Notes under the pieces: model-generated
What the model saw: only the letters and a program-made list of their open reading frames with translations
Databases searched by the model: none
Told to the model about the DNA's origin: nothing
Source: Pseudoscleropodium purum
Taxonomy: Eukaryota; Streptophyta; Bryopsida; Hypnales; Brachytheciaceae
Assembly: GCA_963969395.1 (NCBI GenBank)
Contig: OZ017804.1
Location: 372,001 to 436,000, forward strand
Direction of reading: 5' to 3'
DNA: 64,000 bases
Shown here: positions 35,487 through 47,399 of the stretch, in pieces
Position numbering within the stretch: position 1 is the stretch's first letter
How the letters are laid out: the number at the start of each line of letters is the position of its first letter
Translations under genes and position numbers: made by a program

Positions 35487-36665
35487 GTGAGTCACTAACT
35501 ACTCCAAATTCTATTCAATTTTTTTGATTAGCCAATTTCACACTTAACCGAATTACAAGTGCAAGTCAAAGTGTCAAGATTAGATTTTTCACAAAATAAA
35601 GACAAAAAATCTTATAGATTTTGTTTGGAGGTTTTCAAAAATGTATGACACTTAGAAATTGGAGTCAAACCAAGAAAGAAATCAATGGATGAAGTTTAAG
35701 GGTCATATTGGATGAAAATTAGTCACTTTCATTCAAGAAAAAAAAGAATAGAAACTTATATAGGTTTAAGAATTTGAAAGTCAAAGGTGAAAGCTAAAGT
35801 TAATTCGGACTTATAGATTGGTAGAAAACCATAGATGAAATTTGAAGTACCAATTAGCAATTAAACTTCATCTACCGATAACATGCATTAGAAGAGTTCA
35901 AATCTAGAGTTCTTTAGCAATCTGAATAGGTAAAAATAGTATCTATAAGGAACTAAATTCCAAAGTTTAAAAATAATAATCTAATAAAATAAATTTTGAA
36001 CCTTAGAAACAAGGTAAGAAATAGATTTAAACCCTTTAAAGACAACCAAATAGAAACTTAGAATTAACAATAGATTTAAAGAACTTAGAGGAATATAGAC
36101 TACTTCAATATCTAGAAAATACCCAAAACTCCAATAGTTATAGAAGAATCAAGTTTGGAATAAGAAATGGATGAAATCACTTAGAAATTGTCCATCTAAG
36201 TCCGAACTTAAACTACAAGCAGAAGTTAGTAATTTAAAGCCATGGTTTAAAATTCTCAATCAATTGAAATAGGAAAGATGTTGAAATGGACGAATGAAGT
36301 TTAAATAGCTTCTTGAAGGCTCAAACTTTATCCAATTGTAACTTCTTATAGGAATCTCCAAATCTTGCAAATCTTATGTTTTCAGAAATGGATTGATTTG
36401 AACTAGAATTTAAAGAATTTAAATTTACATTATAATTACTTTCATTAGAAACTACAATGTTCTAAAGACTTTGGGTTGTTTAGGATTAGTCTTTGAAAAT
36501 AGGATAGCCTTTTGGTGATTTTTTGGAAATTTGCAAAACTTTAGGAATTTAGAAAATATATATTGCTTAGAAGGCATAATAGACCAATGATAGGCACCTA
36601 AATATGAAGACTAAAGCTCAAATATAAGAATCAAGTTGTGCATCTGTATTTGCCAAAGGGGATTA

Positions 36666-38530
36666 AATAAGCACTCAGCAAGTTCGATGGCAAAATCAAT
36701 TTGCTAAGATTTTCCTCATGAAAGATTCTTTCTTCATTGGAAATTAAAGGAGGTAGTGAGATTTTTTTTTTCTTCGAATGTGCTAATTAAAAATATGACC
36801 TTGCATGTATTTTGTGAAATTCCATGAAAAGTTCTACAAAAAGCTACGAATTTTTTTGTTAGTTAGAACAAAGATACTCTTTCGAACATTCAACCGCAGA
36901 AATCCACGATAGAAAACTCATAGAAATTACCTTTGATGAGGTAAAATCTCACTAAAAATTACACTAGCTTCTTTTATGTTAAGAAGATGCTCCAACAAAT
37001 TTTCGAACATTCCAATGGCCAAAAGTACCAAAATTGGTAAGATTCTCCAATTATCAACAAATTTAAAGATTATAACAAAGTTGACTGGTCTCTTAGGAGC
37101 GTATGTAATCAGAATGGTGCCTAAATTAGGTCTTTTATTACTCTTTTACATCTACTAGAGAACCTTAGCTAGTTTCTTTTTGTAAAAAAATCAAACTCCA
37201 AGAATTGGATTCTTAATTCTTTTTGGTTTTTGGTTTGGTCTAAGTTTTGATGAGTTTTTGGCAAAAGAAAAGAGTCAAGGTGTTCACAAGTGTAAAAATG
37301 GCCTTACAAAGCCCATGATGCAATCCATTTTTTATTTGGAATCTTTCTCTGAAAATTAGAATTTTAGACCATTGTAAACAATCAGAAACGAGAAATAAAA
37401 ATGAAAATTTGAAATGATAAGATTATCATGTAGAAAATGAGGGGGATATATAGTACAAAATTCAACGAAAGTTGACACTGAAGAACCCCCTAAGCAACAT
37501 CACCAAGGTACTAGCCAAAAATTCCATTGTCTTCAAATTCAACTATTAAACAATCAAAATAGGATAGAATAGTCTTAGAAGTCAAGCAAGAAGTTAGAAA
37601 GAGGTTTTAAAAAGAAATAGAAAAATAGAACAAAAATATTTCCTATTGCATATAAAAGATCAAAAAATTATGAAATGAAAAAATAAACAATGACAAGTAT
37701 TTAGCAAAGAAAAAATTTGAAGAAAAAGACCATGGCCCAAAAAGAGGACTTTGAAGAGGTCTTACAATATTGGTATATCAAAGTGCATTCTAAGGTATGT
37801 TCCTAAACCCCCCCCCTTATTTCTTTAATTTACAAAGTTTAATTCAAGCCAAGGCCTATAAGCAAGTTAGACCATTTAGACATAGATTAGATCCAATTTG
37901 AATTTAGTATTCTATAGGAGAAATCTAAAGTTTTTCAAAGACATAAAGTAGACCATATGAATTAGAGTTAAAACAAAAAAGTTAGAGGTGGATGAAGTTT
38001 AGAGGCTAGATAGATGAAAGTTAACAACTTTCATTTATAAGGAACAAGAATGTAAAATTAGAGAGTAGAAATTTACTAGAGGTTAGAAGTTAAAGAAAAA
38101 ATAGATTTTTAGTTGTAGGTTAGGTGGAAATCATTGATGACGTGTGATTAACCAATAAGTAGTCAAAACTTCATCCGTCCATATCTTTTCCTAGAATGGT
38201 CTAATCATTTCAAATTTTATGTTTTTAGATATTCTATAAAAAAAAATTCACTTTATATGGTTACATTTAGATTAAAGCCATTTTCCCTAGGCAACCACAA
38301 TAGCCATAGCAATTTGGCCATTAAGGTTAATTTTAGTAATTAGGATAGAGTTTATGGTTTATTTAACAATTTTAGGGCATTTGAAAATTAGAAAAAGATT
38401 CATTTCTTAGAAGGCGCAATGGACTAATGTTAGGCATTCAATAAAGTAGTTGCAACTAAAATAAAGAACCTACTTGTGTTTTGCTTGTATGTAAAAAAAC
38501 ATAAAAGTGCTCATAGATGCCTATGAAGCT
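36666..38530 (+). repeat. Mini-exon repeat unit, copy 4 (short form)
   Basis: This starts next to unit 3 and keeps its markers: CTAAGATTTTCCTC (about 36701), GAGGTAAAATCTCACTAAAA (about 36938), TTAGGAGCGTATGTAATCAG (about 37092), TATATAG near 37448 and a mini-exon (37732-37794). The tandem-repeat and pyrimidine-tract part after the TATA region is missing, so the TATA-to-ATG distance is about 290 bp. The post-donor segment with the paired GATGAAG/CTTCATC blocks is at 37990-38190. Confidence 0.65.
37732..37794 (+). CDS. Mini-exon of unit 4 (21 codons) ending at a splice donor
   Basis: ATG in the context ACCATGGC at 37732, a good plant start context, opens 21 codons (M-A-Q-K-E-D-F-E-E-V-L-Q... 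ending V-H-S-K) directly before GTATGT (37795). No downstream exon or family is recognised. Confidence 0.4.
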
Positions 38531-38539
38531 AGAGATACT

Positions 38540-38771
38540 CATTAGAAAAAATCTGAACCCTGTGGAGGGCCGTTAAGGATTCCTTTTTCAACACCCCGTA
38601 GTGCAAATACAAAAAAATAATAAAAATATGATGTAGCGTTGACATGGCACAAGTAGTGCCACATCAATAGCGTTCATTAAAAAATAAAAAATTGTTGAAC
38701 TCCTCTCTAATTGCACCAGGGGGGGGATTCAAAACTCGTAGCCCTTTTGAGGGCTGAAATTTTTCCTAATG
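38540..38771. mobile_element. MITE with CATTAG TIRs and ACT duplication (232 bp)
   Basis: Left end CATTAGAAAAAATCTGAACC and reverse-complemented right end CATTAGGAAAAATTTCAGCC form the TIR. ACT lies directly outside both ends (38537-38539 and 38772-38774), a 3-bp duplication. The interior contains GACATGGCACAAGTAGTGCC, a small inverted repeat. Confidence 0.7.
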
Positions 38772-38774
38772 ACT

Positions 38775-39536
38775 TGAGTATATGGAGGGGTGGCAAATGA
38801 AATTGTAGAAGCATGCTTACATTAGAGTTTTCAAGGGTGGTGATGCCTTCAAAAAGGCTAATTCTTTCAAAGACTTGAAGGACTATAACCTTAATATTTT
38901 TAAGTAGTTCATTTATAGGTGAACTTATTGGACCATTTTAATAAATTGTTTTTCATTGAGCCCTTGCTTGTCTCTTGTTTGGACATTAGTGCCTCCATTT
39001 TTCTTTTTTTATCCTTTTATTTGTCTTTAGACATCTTTAAAAATTAGTATTGCTTTTTCTTTTTGTTTTCTTTAACTTTCTGCTTTGATTTGTTCCATAT
39101 CCCCAATTTCATTTCATTTCATTTCATGCTTTTCATATTTTTATGATTATTGCTTCAACATCCACCTTAGCAAATTCATCAAACTCTAATCCCACAACTA
39201 CACTTTATTGAAGGGATTGAGAAAGAGTCACTTTATCAAATGGTGTAAATCTTTGGCCATACTTGAGGTACCAAGGGCTTGTTTGAAGGTGTGCATTGGT
39301 CTAATTTTTATTTTTTAATGGTTGAACATACAATCCAATAAAGACCAATCCAACTAAATAGTGAAGAAGGAAGATAAATTTGCCTTTGCAATAGCTTTTT
39401 TTTATATACAACTTGTATTTGAAATGCCTACAAACAATAAAGTGTAGTCAATAGCATTTCGGCATTGGATATGATGAGAGTTCAAAGTCTAATACCATGA
39501 AGGACACTTTTTCTAATTTCTCTCGCTTAGAAGTGC
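38775..39536. other. Spacer, nothing recognised
   Basis: No repeat or coding feature supported. Confidence 0.35.
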
Positions 39537-39758
39537 TTGTTGCATGGTCCACCACCCCAAGTTCACAACTATGAGTATATTCATGACATTAATGAGTGCA
39601 TCTTGAATGAATTGGCTACTAGTGTATTTGGTTTTGAAAAACGTCCTTCCAAAACATACCACAATGCCACAAACTTTTTGGACATGGTCCTAACTATCCT
39701 TTTGTTCCATTTGTTATTGTATAACATTTTATTTTATTTTTATACCAATGCTCTCTAA
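39537..39758 (+). CDS. Hypothetical short reading frame
   Basis: 73 codons from ATG, with a mixed N-terminal half and a leucine/phenylalanine-rich C-terminus that could pass for a membrane segment but may just be T-rich DNA. It lies in the same frame direction as the next frame (39814) and could be a broken part of the same old gene. No family recognised. Confidence 0.2.
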   Translation: MLHGPPPQVHNYEYIHDINECILNELATSVFGFEKRPSKTYHNATNFLDMVLTILLFHLLLYNILFYFYTNAL

Positions 39759-39813
39759 ACTAAATGTCTGTATACACTATTAATCTAACAAGGACTGCCT
39801 CTTCAATGGTGTC

Positions 39814-40227
39814 TTGAGTGTGTTGAGTAAGCACATTGTAACAGATTTTAGTGGAAGAACCCGTCTCTTTTGTGATGTTTTTAAAGACATGGAATTACAT
39901 TTTTTTGTCCAACAAAAGACCATTTTCTATAATGTCCTAAATTTTTCATATCTGACATCACAAAAAATGTCCAAAATTAGAAAACAAAAACAAAAAACTT
40001 ACTATGATGTTGATGAAAGCACATGCACAAAAAGGGGGTCTCTATTGTCTCAAAATGCTCCACATGTACACCACACGGTCAATACCTTAGCACATGCCAA
40101 GCAGGGAGTGACATGTGGGATTTTTTCACTCAATCTAGCAATGGTGTCAACATATGATATAGCACTTGACATTATGCCTTTTGAGAATTTTAATATTGGC
40201 TTAAATGAAGTCAATTTAGATTTCTAG
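39814..40227 (+). CDS. Hypothetical reading frame, 137 codons
   Basis: This is one of the longest uninterrupted frames in the window. The C-terminal half (residues ~70-137) has mixed, protein-like composition with several His and Cys. A basic stretch K-I-R-K-Q-K-Q-K-T is at residues ~54-62. I do not recognise a family. It is placed 570 bp left of the CACTA element and could be a remnant of another transposon. Start choice is arbitrary (first ATG). Confidence 0.3.
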   Translation: MSVLSKHIVTDFSGRTRLFCDVFKDMELHFFVQQKTIFYNVLNFSYLTSQKMSKIRKQKQKTYYDVDESTCTKRGSLLSQNAPHVHHTVNTLAHAKQGVTCGIFSLNLAMVSTYDIALDIMPFENFNIGLNEVNLDF

Positions 40228-41199
40228 ACATTTTTTGAAACATCACTTGGTGCACATCATATCCATACGGCAAGGTTGGCACAAAATTATTATTTATAAG
40301 AAAGCCTCAAAAAAATGAACAAGAAAAATTGTTAAATTTAGAAAAAATTTACCATTTACTATCAGGAGAATTTCAAATGGCAAAATCAAGTAAAGACTTT
40401 GTTGATATTTAGTGAGGATGAAGGATGGAAAGGTTCCTTTTAAACTAAAATCCATTATTCGTCTATAGTCAAACAAAGGATACAAGATAATTTAAAGATA
40501 AAAACTTGATAGTACTATATCTTGACGTTTTAGACATCTAAATGTTATTTCAAACTTTCTACTTCAAACAAAATTCTTATTTTACAAATCTCATATGGAT
40601 AGTTTTACTTCATATCACCACACTTGTATATAAAGCTTCTCTTTTCATTTATAGTGTACACCCATCCATTTCTTTTTTTTAACAAAGCATGCCACATAGC
40701 TACCTTTCTCCTATATTTTTTTCATGTAGTTTTTGTCCTACCTCAACCCATAGTAACTAATAGAAATTTACTTGTAGTGAATCTAGAACCCTCACTATAA
40801 GAAATCTACGTTTTTTTGTAACGAGCAGGAAAACATAGTAAATAAGTCAATTTGGACATTAGCCATATTAACTAGGATGTCTAAAAAAATGTGTCAAGTT
40901 GGACATGCCATAAAACATGGTCTGATTTCAAGAAATTTTTTGAAGATGTCACGAAAAACATGGTCTTTGAAAGTCATGAAAAGTTGCCATGTAGTTGCCA
41001 CTTGGCCTCCACATCAACACCAACGGGGCATGTAATGCCACATTGACAACTTTTTCATCTGGGCCTTTGTTGACGTCATCAGTGCATTGGGCCTTGGATC
41101 TTGTCATTGGATGGATGTTGTAACGTGCATATGTTTTTTTGAACGTCAGTAGTGACATGAGAATAATTTATTTGAACATCATGTAGCATCCACCATGTG

Positions 41200-41350
41200 T
41201 TGTAGCATGTCTATAGAGACATAGAAACATCACAAATAACATCTACTTAGACATGCTTGATGAATATGTCTCAATTTTTTGAAACATCAACTTAGACATC
41301 CAAATACAAACCATCAACTTAGATGTCTAGACATTTTGTGAAGTCAACTT
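41200..41350. repeat. Subterminal ACTTAGACAT-type repeats of the CACTA element
   Basis: AACTTAGACATC/TGTCTAAG-like decamers recur at least five times here; related GACATCTA and ATGTCTA words continue at 41650-41830. Such subterminal arrays bind transposase in known CACTA elements. Binding here is inferred. Confidence 0.55.
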
Positions 41351-42224
41351 AGACATACACATACCATACAAAATACACATTATGTTGTATATAATATGCC
41401 ATACATTGTATAATATACATAATATATCATACAATATATTCAATATACCATATGAAATACATTGTATAATACATACAATATATGCTCTATATAGTATAGA
41501 ATATTTGGCTTGAAAAGCCAATTACTGTGAATATATTAATGTGAAAAAACAAGGCAATTATACTATAGAAGAGGGTGGTAGGAGGGAAGACAAACCATAT
41601 GGGATATATAAAATTTTGTAGTTATATGAAAAATATAATTTTAGACATGAGCATCCTCATGAACACAATTTTGTTTTAGTTGGTGTCTAAAAACCACTTG
41701 GATATCTTAGTTGACATCTAGATTAATGTCTCAAAAAACATCTTTGATATTTTAGCTAATGTTTTAGTTAACATCTAAAAAAACATCTTGATATTTTAAT
41801 TGATATTTTAGACAATGTCAAAAACAATTTTAATTCTCAAATGGTATCACAATGTACGGACATCATCCTTTTTAGAGACCACATCAACAACCATTTTTTA
41901 TTTTGTTTTGTTGCAAATAATACCATATGATTGCTTTTACCTTTTCTTTTTTTTAAACTTTGGTCAGTGTTTTACCTCAACCCCAAATAACTTCTACAAA
42001 CTTATCCATAGTCAAACCATAAACCTTTCTTGACGTTGTTGTGTTGCAAATGCAAACATTATGTAGAATATATATATTCACAATTTTTAGATAAGTTTGA
42101 ATGTTTGTAACATTACAAAGAAAATGATATTATTTGAGGTAGCTTTAAGGTGACATCTTCTCTCTATTGTTATAAGCAACTATAAAGAGAAGGATTCACT
42201 TCAAAGCTTCATCTCATTATATAT

Positions 42225-42994
<770 letters not shown>

Positions 42995-43154
42995 ATTTTT
43001 TAAATTAAAATTAAAATTATACTATGTCGAATTGAAGAGGTTTTTCTAAGTCTTAAAATGAAGAATTTTAAACAAAGCGTGAGTTTGAATTTTCATTATT
43101 GCAACTGCCGAATCAGCTACAACTACCACTGAATCTTTCATTGCTACGTGGGTG

Positions 43155-43470
43155 ATCAAAAGATGAAGCTAAACCATTTCAACTACTGAAACAACCTCAC
43201 GTGAAGAAACGATGGTATGGTCATCTTCAACGTGACACTCGAGCATTAGTGATTTTGTTGCAAGTTGAATGTATTGAATTCAGTAGCCGTGAAGTCACAT
43301 TTGAAAGATGTTTTGAAGATTTAAAGGATGAACAATATTATTGCACGGTGAGGCCTATTAAAAAGAGTCGTGGTTACTAACAATAGTTAAAAAAACCAAT
43401 CAATCCTTTCACAAAGGCGGCTTATGCCAATTATATGATTGCTATCGTCAAACGCATCCTTAAATTCTTG
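43155..43470 (+). pseudogene. Decayed coding segment inside the CACTA element
   Basis: One frame reads about 75 codons without a stop and without any ATG (43155-43380), including the protein-like stretches KKRWYGHLQRDTRALVILLQ and REVTFERCFEDLKDEQYYC. After two stops the same frame continues as INPFTKAAYANYMIAIVKRI. This is more than chance AT-rich sequence usually gives. No family recognised. It may belong to the CACTA element or to the element nested in it. Confidence 0.4.
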
Positions 43471-43739
43471 TAGATGAAGTGATATTTCGGTTGGAGCTTT
43501 AATTTTTTACCTCTATTAGATATATATTAGATTTTTAGTTTTTCATTTCATAATTGGAGTGATTTCCTATAATAATTTTGTATTTGTAAAGTAATATGAA
43601 GGAAATATTCAAATAGTTTGTCTTTTAAGTGAACTTGAAGTGAATTTTTTTCAAAGATAAAGATAAAGAAATAGTTGTGGCCAAATAAGTGCTCAATTAT
43701 TGATGCTGTAACTTTGAGAGTGAGTGTAAGGGTTGACCG

Positions 43740-44720
43740 CACTTGTTTGTGTGGTTAAAATAGAGATAAGGTGGAGAAAAAGGTAGACACCATTTATCTT
43801 CTATCTCGTTGTGAGTTTAAGAAGGACTTGAATGTTTGAAGGCCCATTGTGTTGTGAGTTTGAAGAAGTTTAAAATGAAATTTGTAGAAATTGTATATTA
43901 TGATGTTTAATTTTTAAATTAATCTTACTTGTTTGATTTGGAGTTGTGAACCAAAAATTGTGCTTGTTTGAGTGGAGGGAGGTTTGTTGCCTTCAAAATT
44001 AAAAGGTAGAAACTTCGACTGGCCATAAAAGACAAACAAGTTCTTGGTGTATAATGAAATTAAGAAGGAGTATAAAAAATTGTGTTAGCTTTTCATGAAG
44101 ATATCACTCATTCTATTTGAATTTTGTATGAGTGAGTTGTAAGTGTGGAAATAAAGGAGGGTCTATTACCCTTCTTTTCCCAAGGCCGAAACTTTGGATG
44201 GTTGTAGAAGTTGGACAAAGTTTTAGAATTACTTAAAATTTGGAAGAAAAATATAAGTTTGTGTTAGCTTTTCAAAAAGCTATCACTCATCTCATTTGAA
44301 GCTGTGGAGCAATTGAAGGTTGAAGTAGAAGATTGTAAGAAGTTTTGAAGACTTATGTGTGTGTGTGTGGCTTGTAGCTTTGGGTTACACCAATGCTAGC
44401 CTCATTTTATGTTGTAGGTGACAAAATGGGTTTAATTACCCACATGGTCGAAATTTGTTTGTTCTCACAGTGAAGCTTGTTCTTAAAGCGAATTACTAAG
44501 AGTTTGAAAGTTTAGAAGTCAATCTTTTAGACGGTTTAGCTTGTGGTTCAGCCATCCTATTTTACTCGTCTGAAGCTGTGAGATTTTATCACACATCTTA
44601 AACCTTACACCCATTTTGAGCTAGCCAATACAATATAGGCCAACGGATAACAATTTGATGGTGGATACAAGATTCAACGTTCAAGTTCGAAATAGGGTGA
44701 ATTTGCAAGTGACGAGTTCA
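43740..44720 (+). mobile_element. Second copy of the ~180-bp-repeat element
   Basis: This is the plus-strand counterpart of 15005-17150. GTGTTAGCTTTTCA(A/T)...CTATCACTCAT recurs at 44083 and 44260 (177-bp step), with CAAGGCCGAAACTTTGGA near 44190 equal to the reverse complement of TCCAAAGTTTCGGCCTTG near 16115. Sequence after the repeats also matches. Edges inside the CACTA element are not fixed. Confidence 0.65.
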
Positions 44721-45072
44721 CTTCTGTTTTTTTTATCATTTTACGACTTCTTTCATTTCCAAGCCATTTCTAGTCACAGCCAAAATCTCCATGATTTCCC
44801 GAGGCAAATGCTTTCAACATGACAACATAGCATTGTCAAGTTTTTTTGGATGTCACAAAAAAACATGCCGATGTTTTTTTAAATGTTTCACTGAACATAC
44901 TTTTTTTTTAACACAATGTTGTTTCTTACTAATATGCACACGTTTATTGGAATATCCACTCCAATTTTGCCACCCTTTGCCTTTAAAATCTCTAACGCCC
45001 TCTTGTTTGTAAAAACATATCGTGTTTACAATCTAATGTAACAAAAAAACATGGGTTTTTTTTATAGTGCCT

Positions 45073-45316
45073 AACGAATGTGGCACTTCCATGTTTTTAT
45101 GACATTCTAGTAAATGTGACCATGTTTTATTTGATGTCCAAAAAAACATACACATCCCATATATCATCTATCTATTTTGCTCTGACATCTCCATATCTTT
45201 CCCAACATCTAGCAAAAACCTGCCTCTTCTATGCTCAGAATTTGAAACACACTAACATTAATGAAAATATGACATGCTTCTTCAAAATTCCACAAAAAAT
45301 AAGGTTTCTTATAGTG
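45073..45316. mobile_element. Second CACTA terminus (fragment)
   Basis: The reverse complement of the end at 45316 reads CACTATAAGAAACCTTATTT, close to the left TIR of the neighbouring CACTA element, and the segment contains AAAAAACATA-type subterminal words. It is probably the right end of another CACTA copy into which the 40793-45069 element inserted; its left part is not found. Confidence 0.5.
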
Positions 45317-46399
45317 TTTAATATTTGTTACGATGTTCAAAGGTCTACATGTTCCTATTAGTCATATCTACTCCACTAATTTCTATTTTGCAATTACACT
45401 AATTTTTGGCTACAATCTATCTTTGACTTTGCTTGCCATTATCTAAATAATAGTGGTAGCCTAATTGTCATGTATTTTTCTAGCCATGAGATGAAATTTT
45501 ACTTCTTTGGATTCATTTGCACATTTAGATTTCAATCTTAGAAAAATTGGTGGAGCATGAATATATTGCATTTCATATTGCCTTGAAATCTTTCTTCTAC
45601 ACTATACTAAACACTAATCTTCTCATGCCTTAGATTTGAAGTTTTCTTGATTTTTGAAATACAATACTAATTTGATTTGTTTTATAAATTGTTGTAAATT
45701 TATCAATCACTGCATAGGTAAAATTCAAATCCTTCGAGACCCACGTAAATAAAGAGATTTGCATGTTTTGAAATTTTTTCACGATTATTAAATGTCATGT
45801 TAAAAGTCACCTTCAAAAAATAGAATGCAAAAAAAAATTCTTTTTTACAAATTTTATTGCAATTTAAAGGTGATGAAGCTAAAATCTAATTAAGAATTCC
45901 TTGCACCCCTTGAGTGCACAATGTATAGTCATTAGGTGGTGATATGAAATTTTGTTCCCATCACAATTATATTTGTAGTTGAATTGTGTAGTTAGTGTTC
46001 GACAATTGGAGGGATTATTGTGTATTTTATGGATTACCATGGTAAATGGCTACTTTTCTCTATGCACTTTGCCATATCTCTTTCTGTTAAAGCTCCAATA
46101 GGCAAATTTGTATCTAAATTCTAATTCTAAAGATTTCATGCTCATGAAGTAATTGGTGTCAATGTTAAACATGACAATATCCTTCAAAAATTTTGTGGCA
46201 AAGATGATATGTTTACCCACAATCCTATTCATTGTTATTTTGTCAATTTTATATCTATATAGGTTTGAGCATTCATGCTTATTAGGCTACATGATACCAT
46301 ATTCTAGCTTTAGAAGAAGATAAGTCAATATTTGGCACTCTACTTGTTTCTTTCATCTACAAACTAACTAGTGTTTTTTGTGATGCAACTACAAATATT
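45317..46399. other. Spacer, possibly part of a MULE remnant
   Basis: No TIR or coding signal was recognised. It precedes sequence shared with the large MULE. Confidence 0.3.
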
Positions 46400-47120
46400 A
46401 TACAATTGTTTATCTTGATTTAGAGATGATGACATAAAAGTTCAACATGTTGTGAAGAAATCCAAATTTAGTAAGTAATTTTTACCTTAATCTTCTTAAC
46501 TACAATTCTAAGCTTTATAATGCTTCATTATTTCTAATATTTGGCTTTGTTATTTTTGTGAGGCAAATTGAGAAAGTGAATAAGTCAAAACATCAACCAT
46601 TCTTTGCAAATCTTAGATTCCTCCCTAGCCCCCTAAAGCTTTTGAGCTACTTGTCTATGTGGAAGTAATCTCCAAAGAATTTGCCACAACAAATCCAAAA
46701 CCAACTTCAAAGGCCCATTTAGTAGATCTTCATGTTTTGAAATTCATAGATGAATCTACTAAAGAGTCCAATGGTGAGCCATCAGACAATGATGAAAGTT
46801 CATTATCCACATCTTTTAGCAATGTTATTTCTCAAGATGCATCATGAACCCTAGTTGCAATATTTTCATATTGTAGTGATGTATTTTGAAAGCACAATGT
46901 ATTGTATTTTTTTGATCATATACGATATAGCTTATCCAATTTTGTAGTTACAAAGTCTCAATTGACCAACTAAAATTAGTTCACCAATTATAAATACAAG
47001 AAATCCCTAAACCCTGGTCATAGGTGCAATATCCAAACAAATAAAACAACATAGAAAAAACATTCAAAATTTTGAGGCTCACTAGCTCTCTAGATCCTAG
47101 CCACAATACAAATTAAAACT
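46400..47120 (+). mobile_element. Right-end fragment of a MULE related to 53451-61975
   Basis: GGTCATAGGTGCAATATC (about 47017) and GGCTCACTAGCTCTCTAG followed by ATCCTAG (about 47080-47104) align with GGTTATAGGTCCATCATC and CGCTCACAAGCTCATGGG with CTCATAG of the large MULE's right TIR. A coding remnant ahead of it (46659-46847) aligns with the one at 61555-61650. I could not find a left TIR or a duplication, so it is truncated or older. Confidence 0.5.
46659..46850 (+). pseudogene. Coding remnant shared with the large MULE
   Basis: 62 codons ending in an acidic, serine-rich tail: VLKFIDESTKESNGEPSDND is seen near the middle. The large MULE has VLDFINGSTSKGRETSNSSN at 61539-61600, the same positions of V-L-x-F-I and S-T, followed by a similarly Ser/Thr-rich tail. 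Just upstream both loci have a segment ending at GTAAGT/GTAAGTA (about 46470 and 61290). Looks like the last exon of an element-borne gene of unknown function. Confidence 0.4.
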
Positions 47121-47399
47121 TTGAAATTACACTTGCACTTGCACTTGAAGGAGAGGAGTTTATATTAGCACATAAGGTACAAAGACCCCCATTTCCCCAA
47201 ATTAAGTTCCAACTTGTAATTTAGGATCTAATTTTGTCTTCTTCCATTCTAATGTTAGTAGTGAAAACTCCTCATTCAAAGGTTTGTATTATGACAATTT
47301 CGTGTGGAATGGGGTTGATCATTTGTGTTATTGACCATGTCAAATGTATGTTTTTTCTTTTCTTTGACTGAAATCCATGTGACCAACCTTTGGATTGGT

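Larger units (their letters stand above)
32690..36665 (+). repeat. Mini-exon repeat unit, copy 3
   Basis: This repeats the order of units 1 and 2: CAAGATTCCTC...AAATTAAAGGAG (about 32719-32770); GCGGTAAAATCTTACTAAAA (about 32951); TAGGAGCGTATGAAGTTGG (about 33104), nearly the same as unit 4; a TATA-like TATAAG (33482); short tandem repeats (34370-34500); and a mini-exon (35425-35486). The post-donor region has GATGAAATTTGAAG...AAACTTCATCTACC (35836-35880). It is closest to unit 4. Confidence 0.7.
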
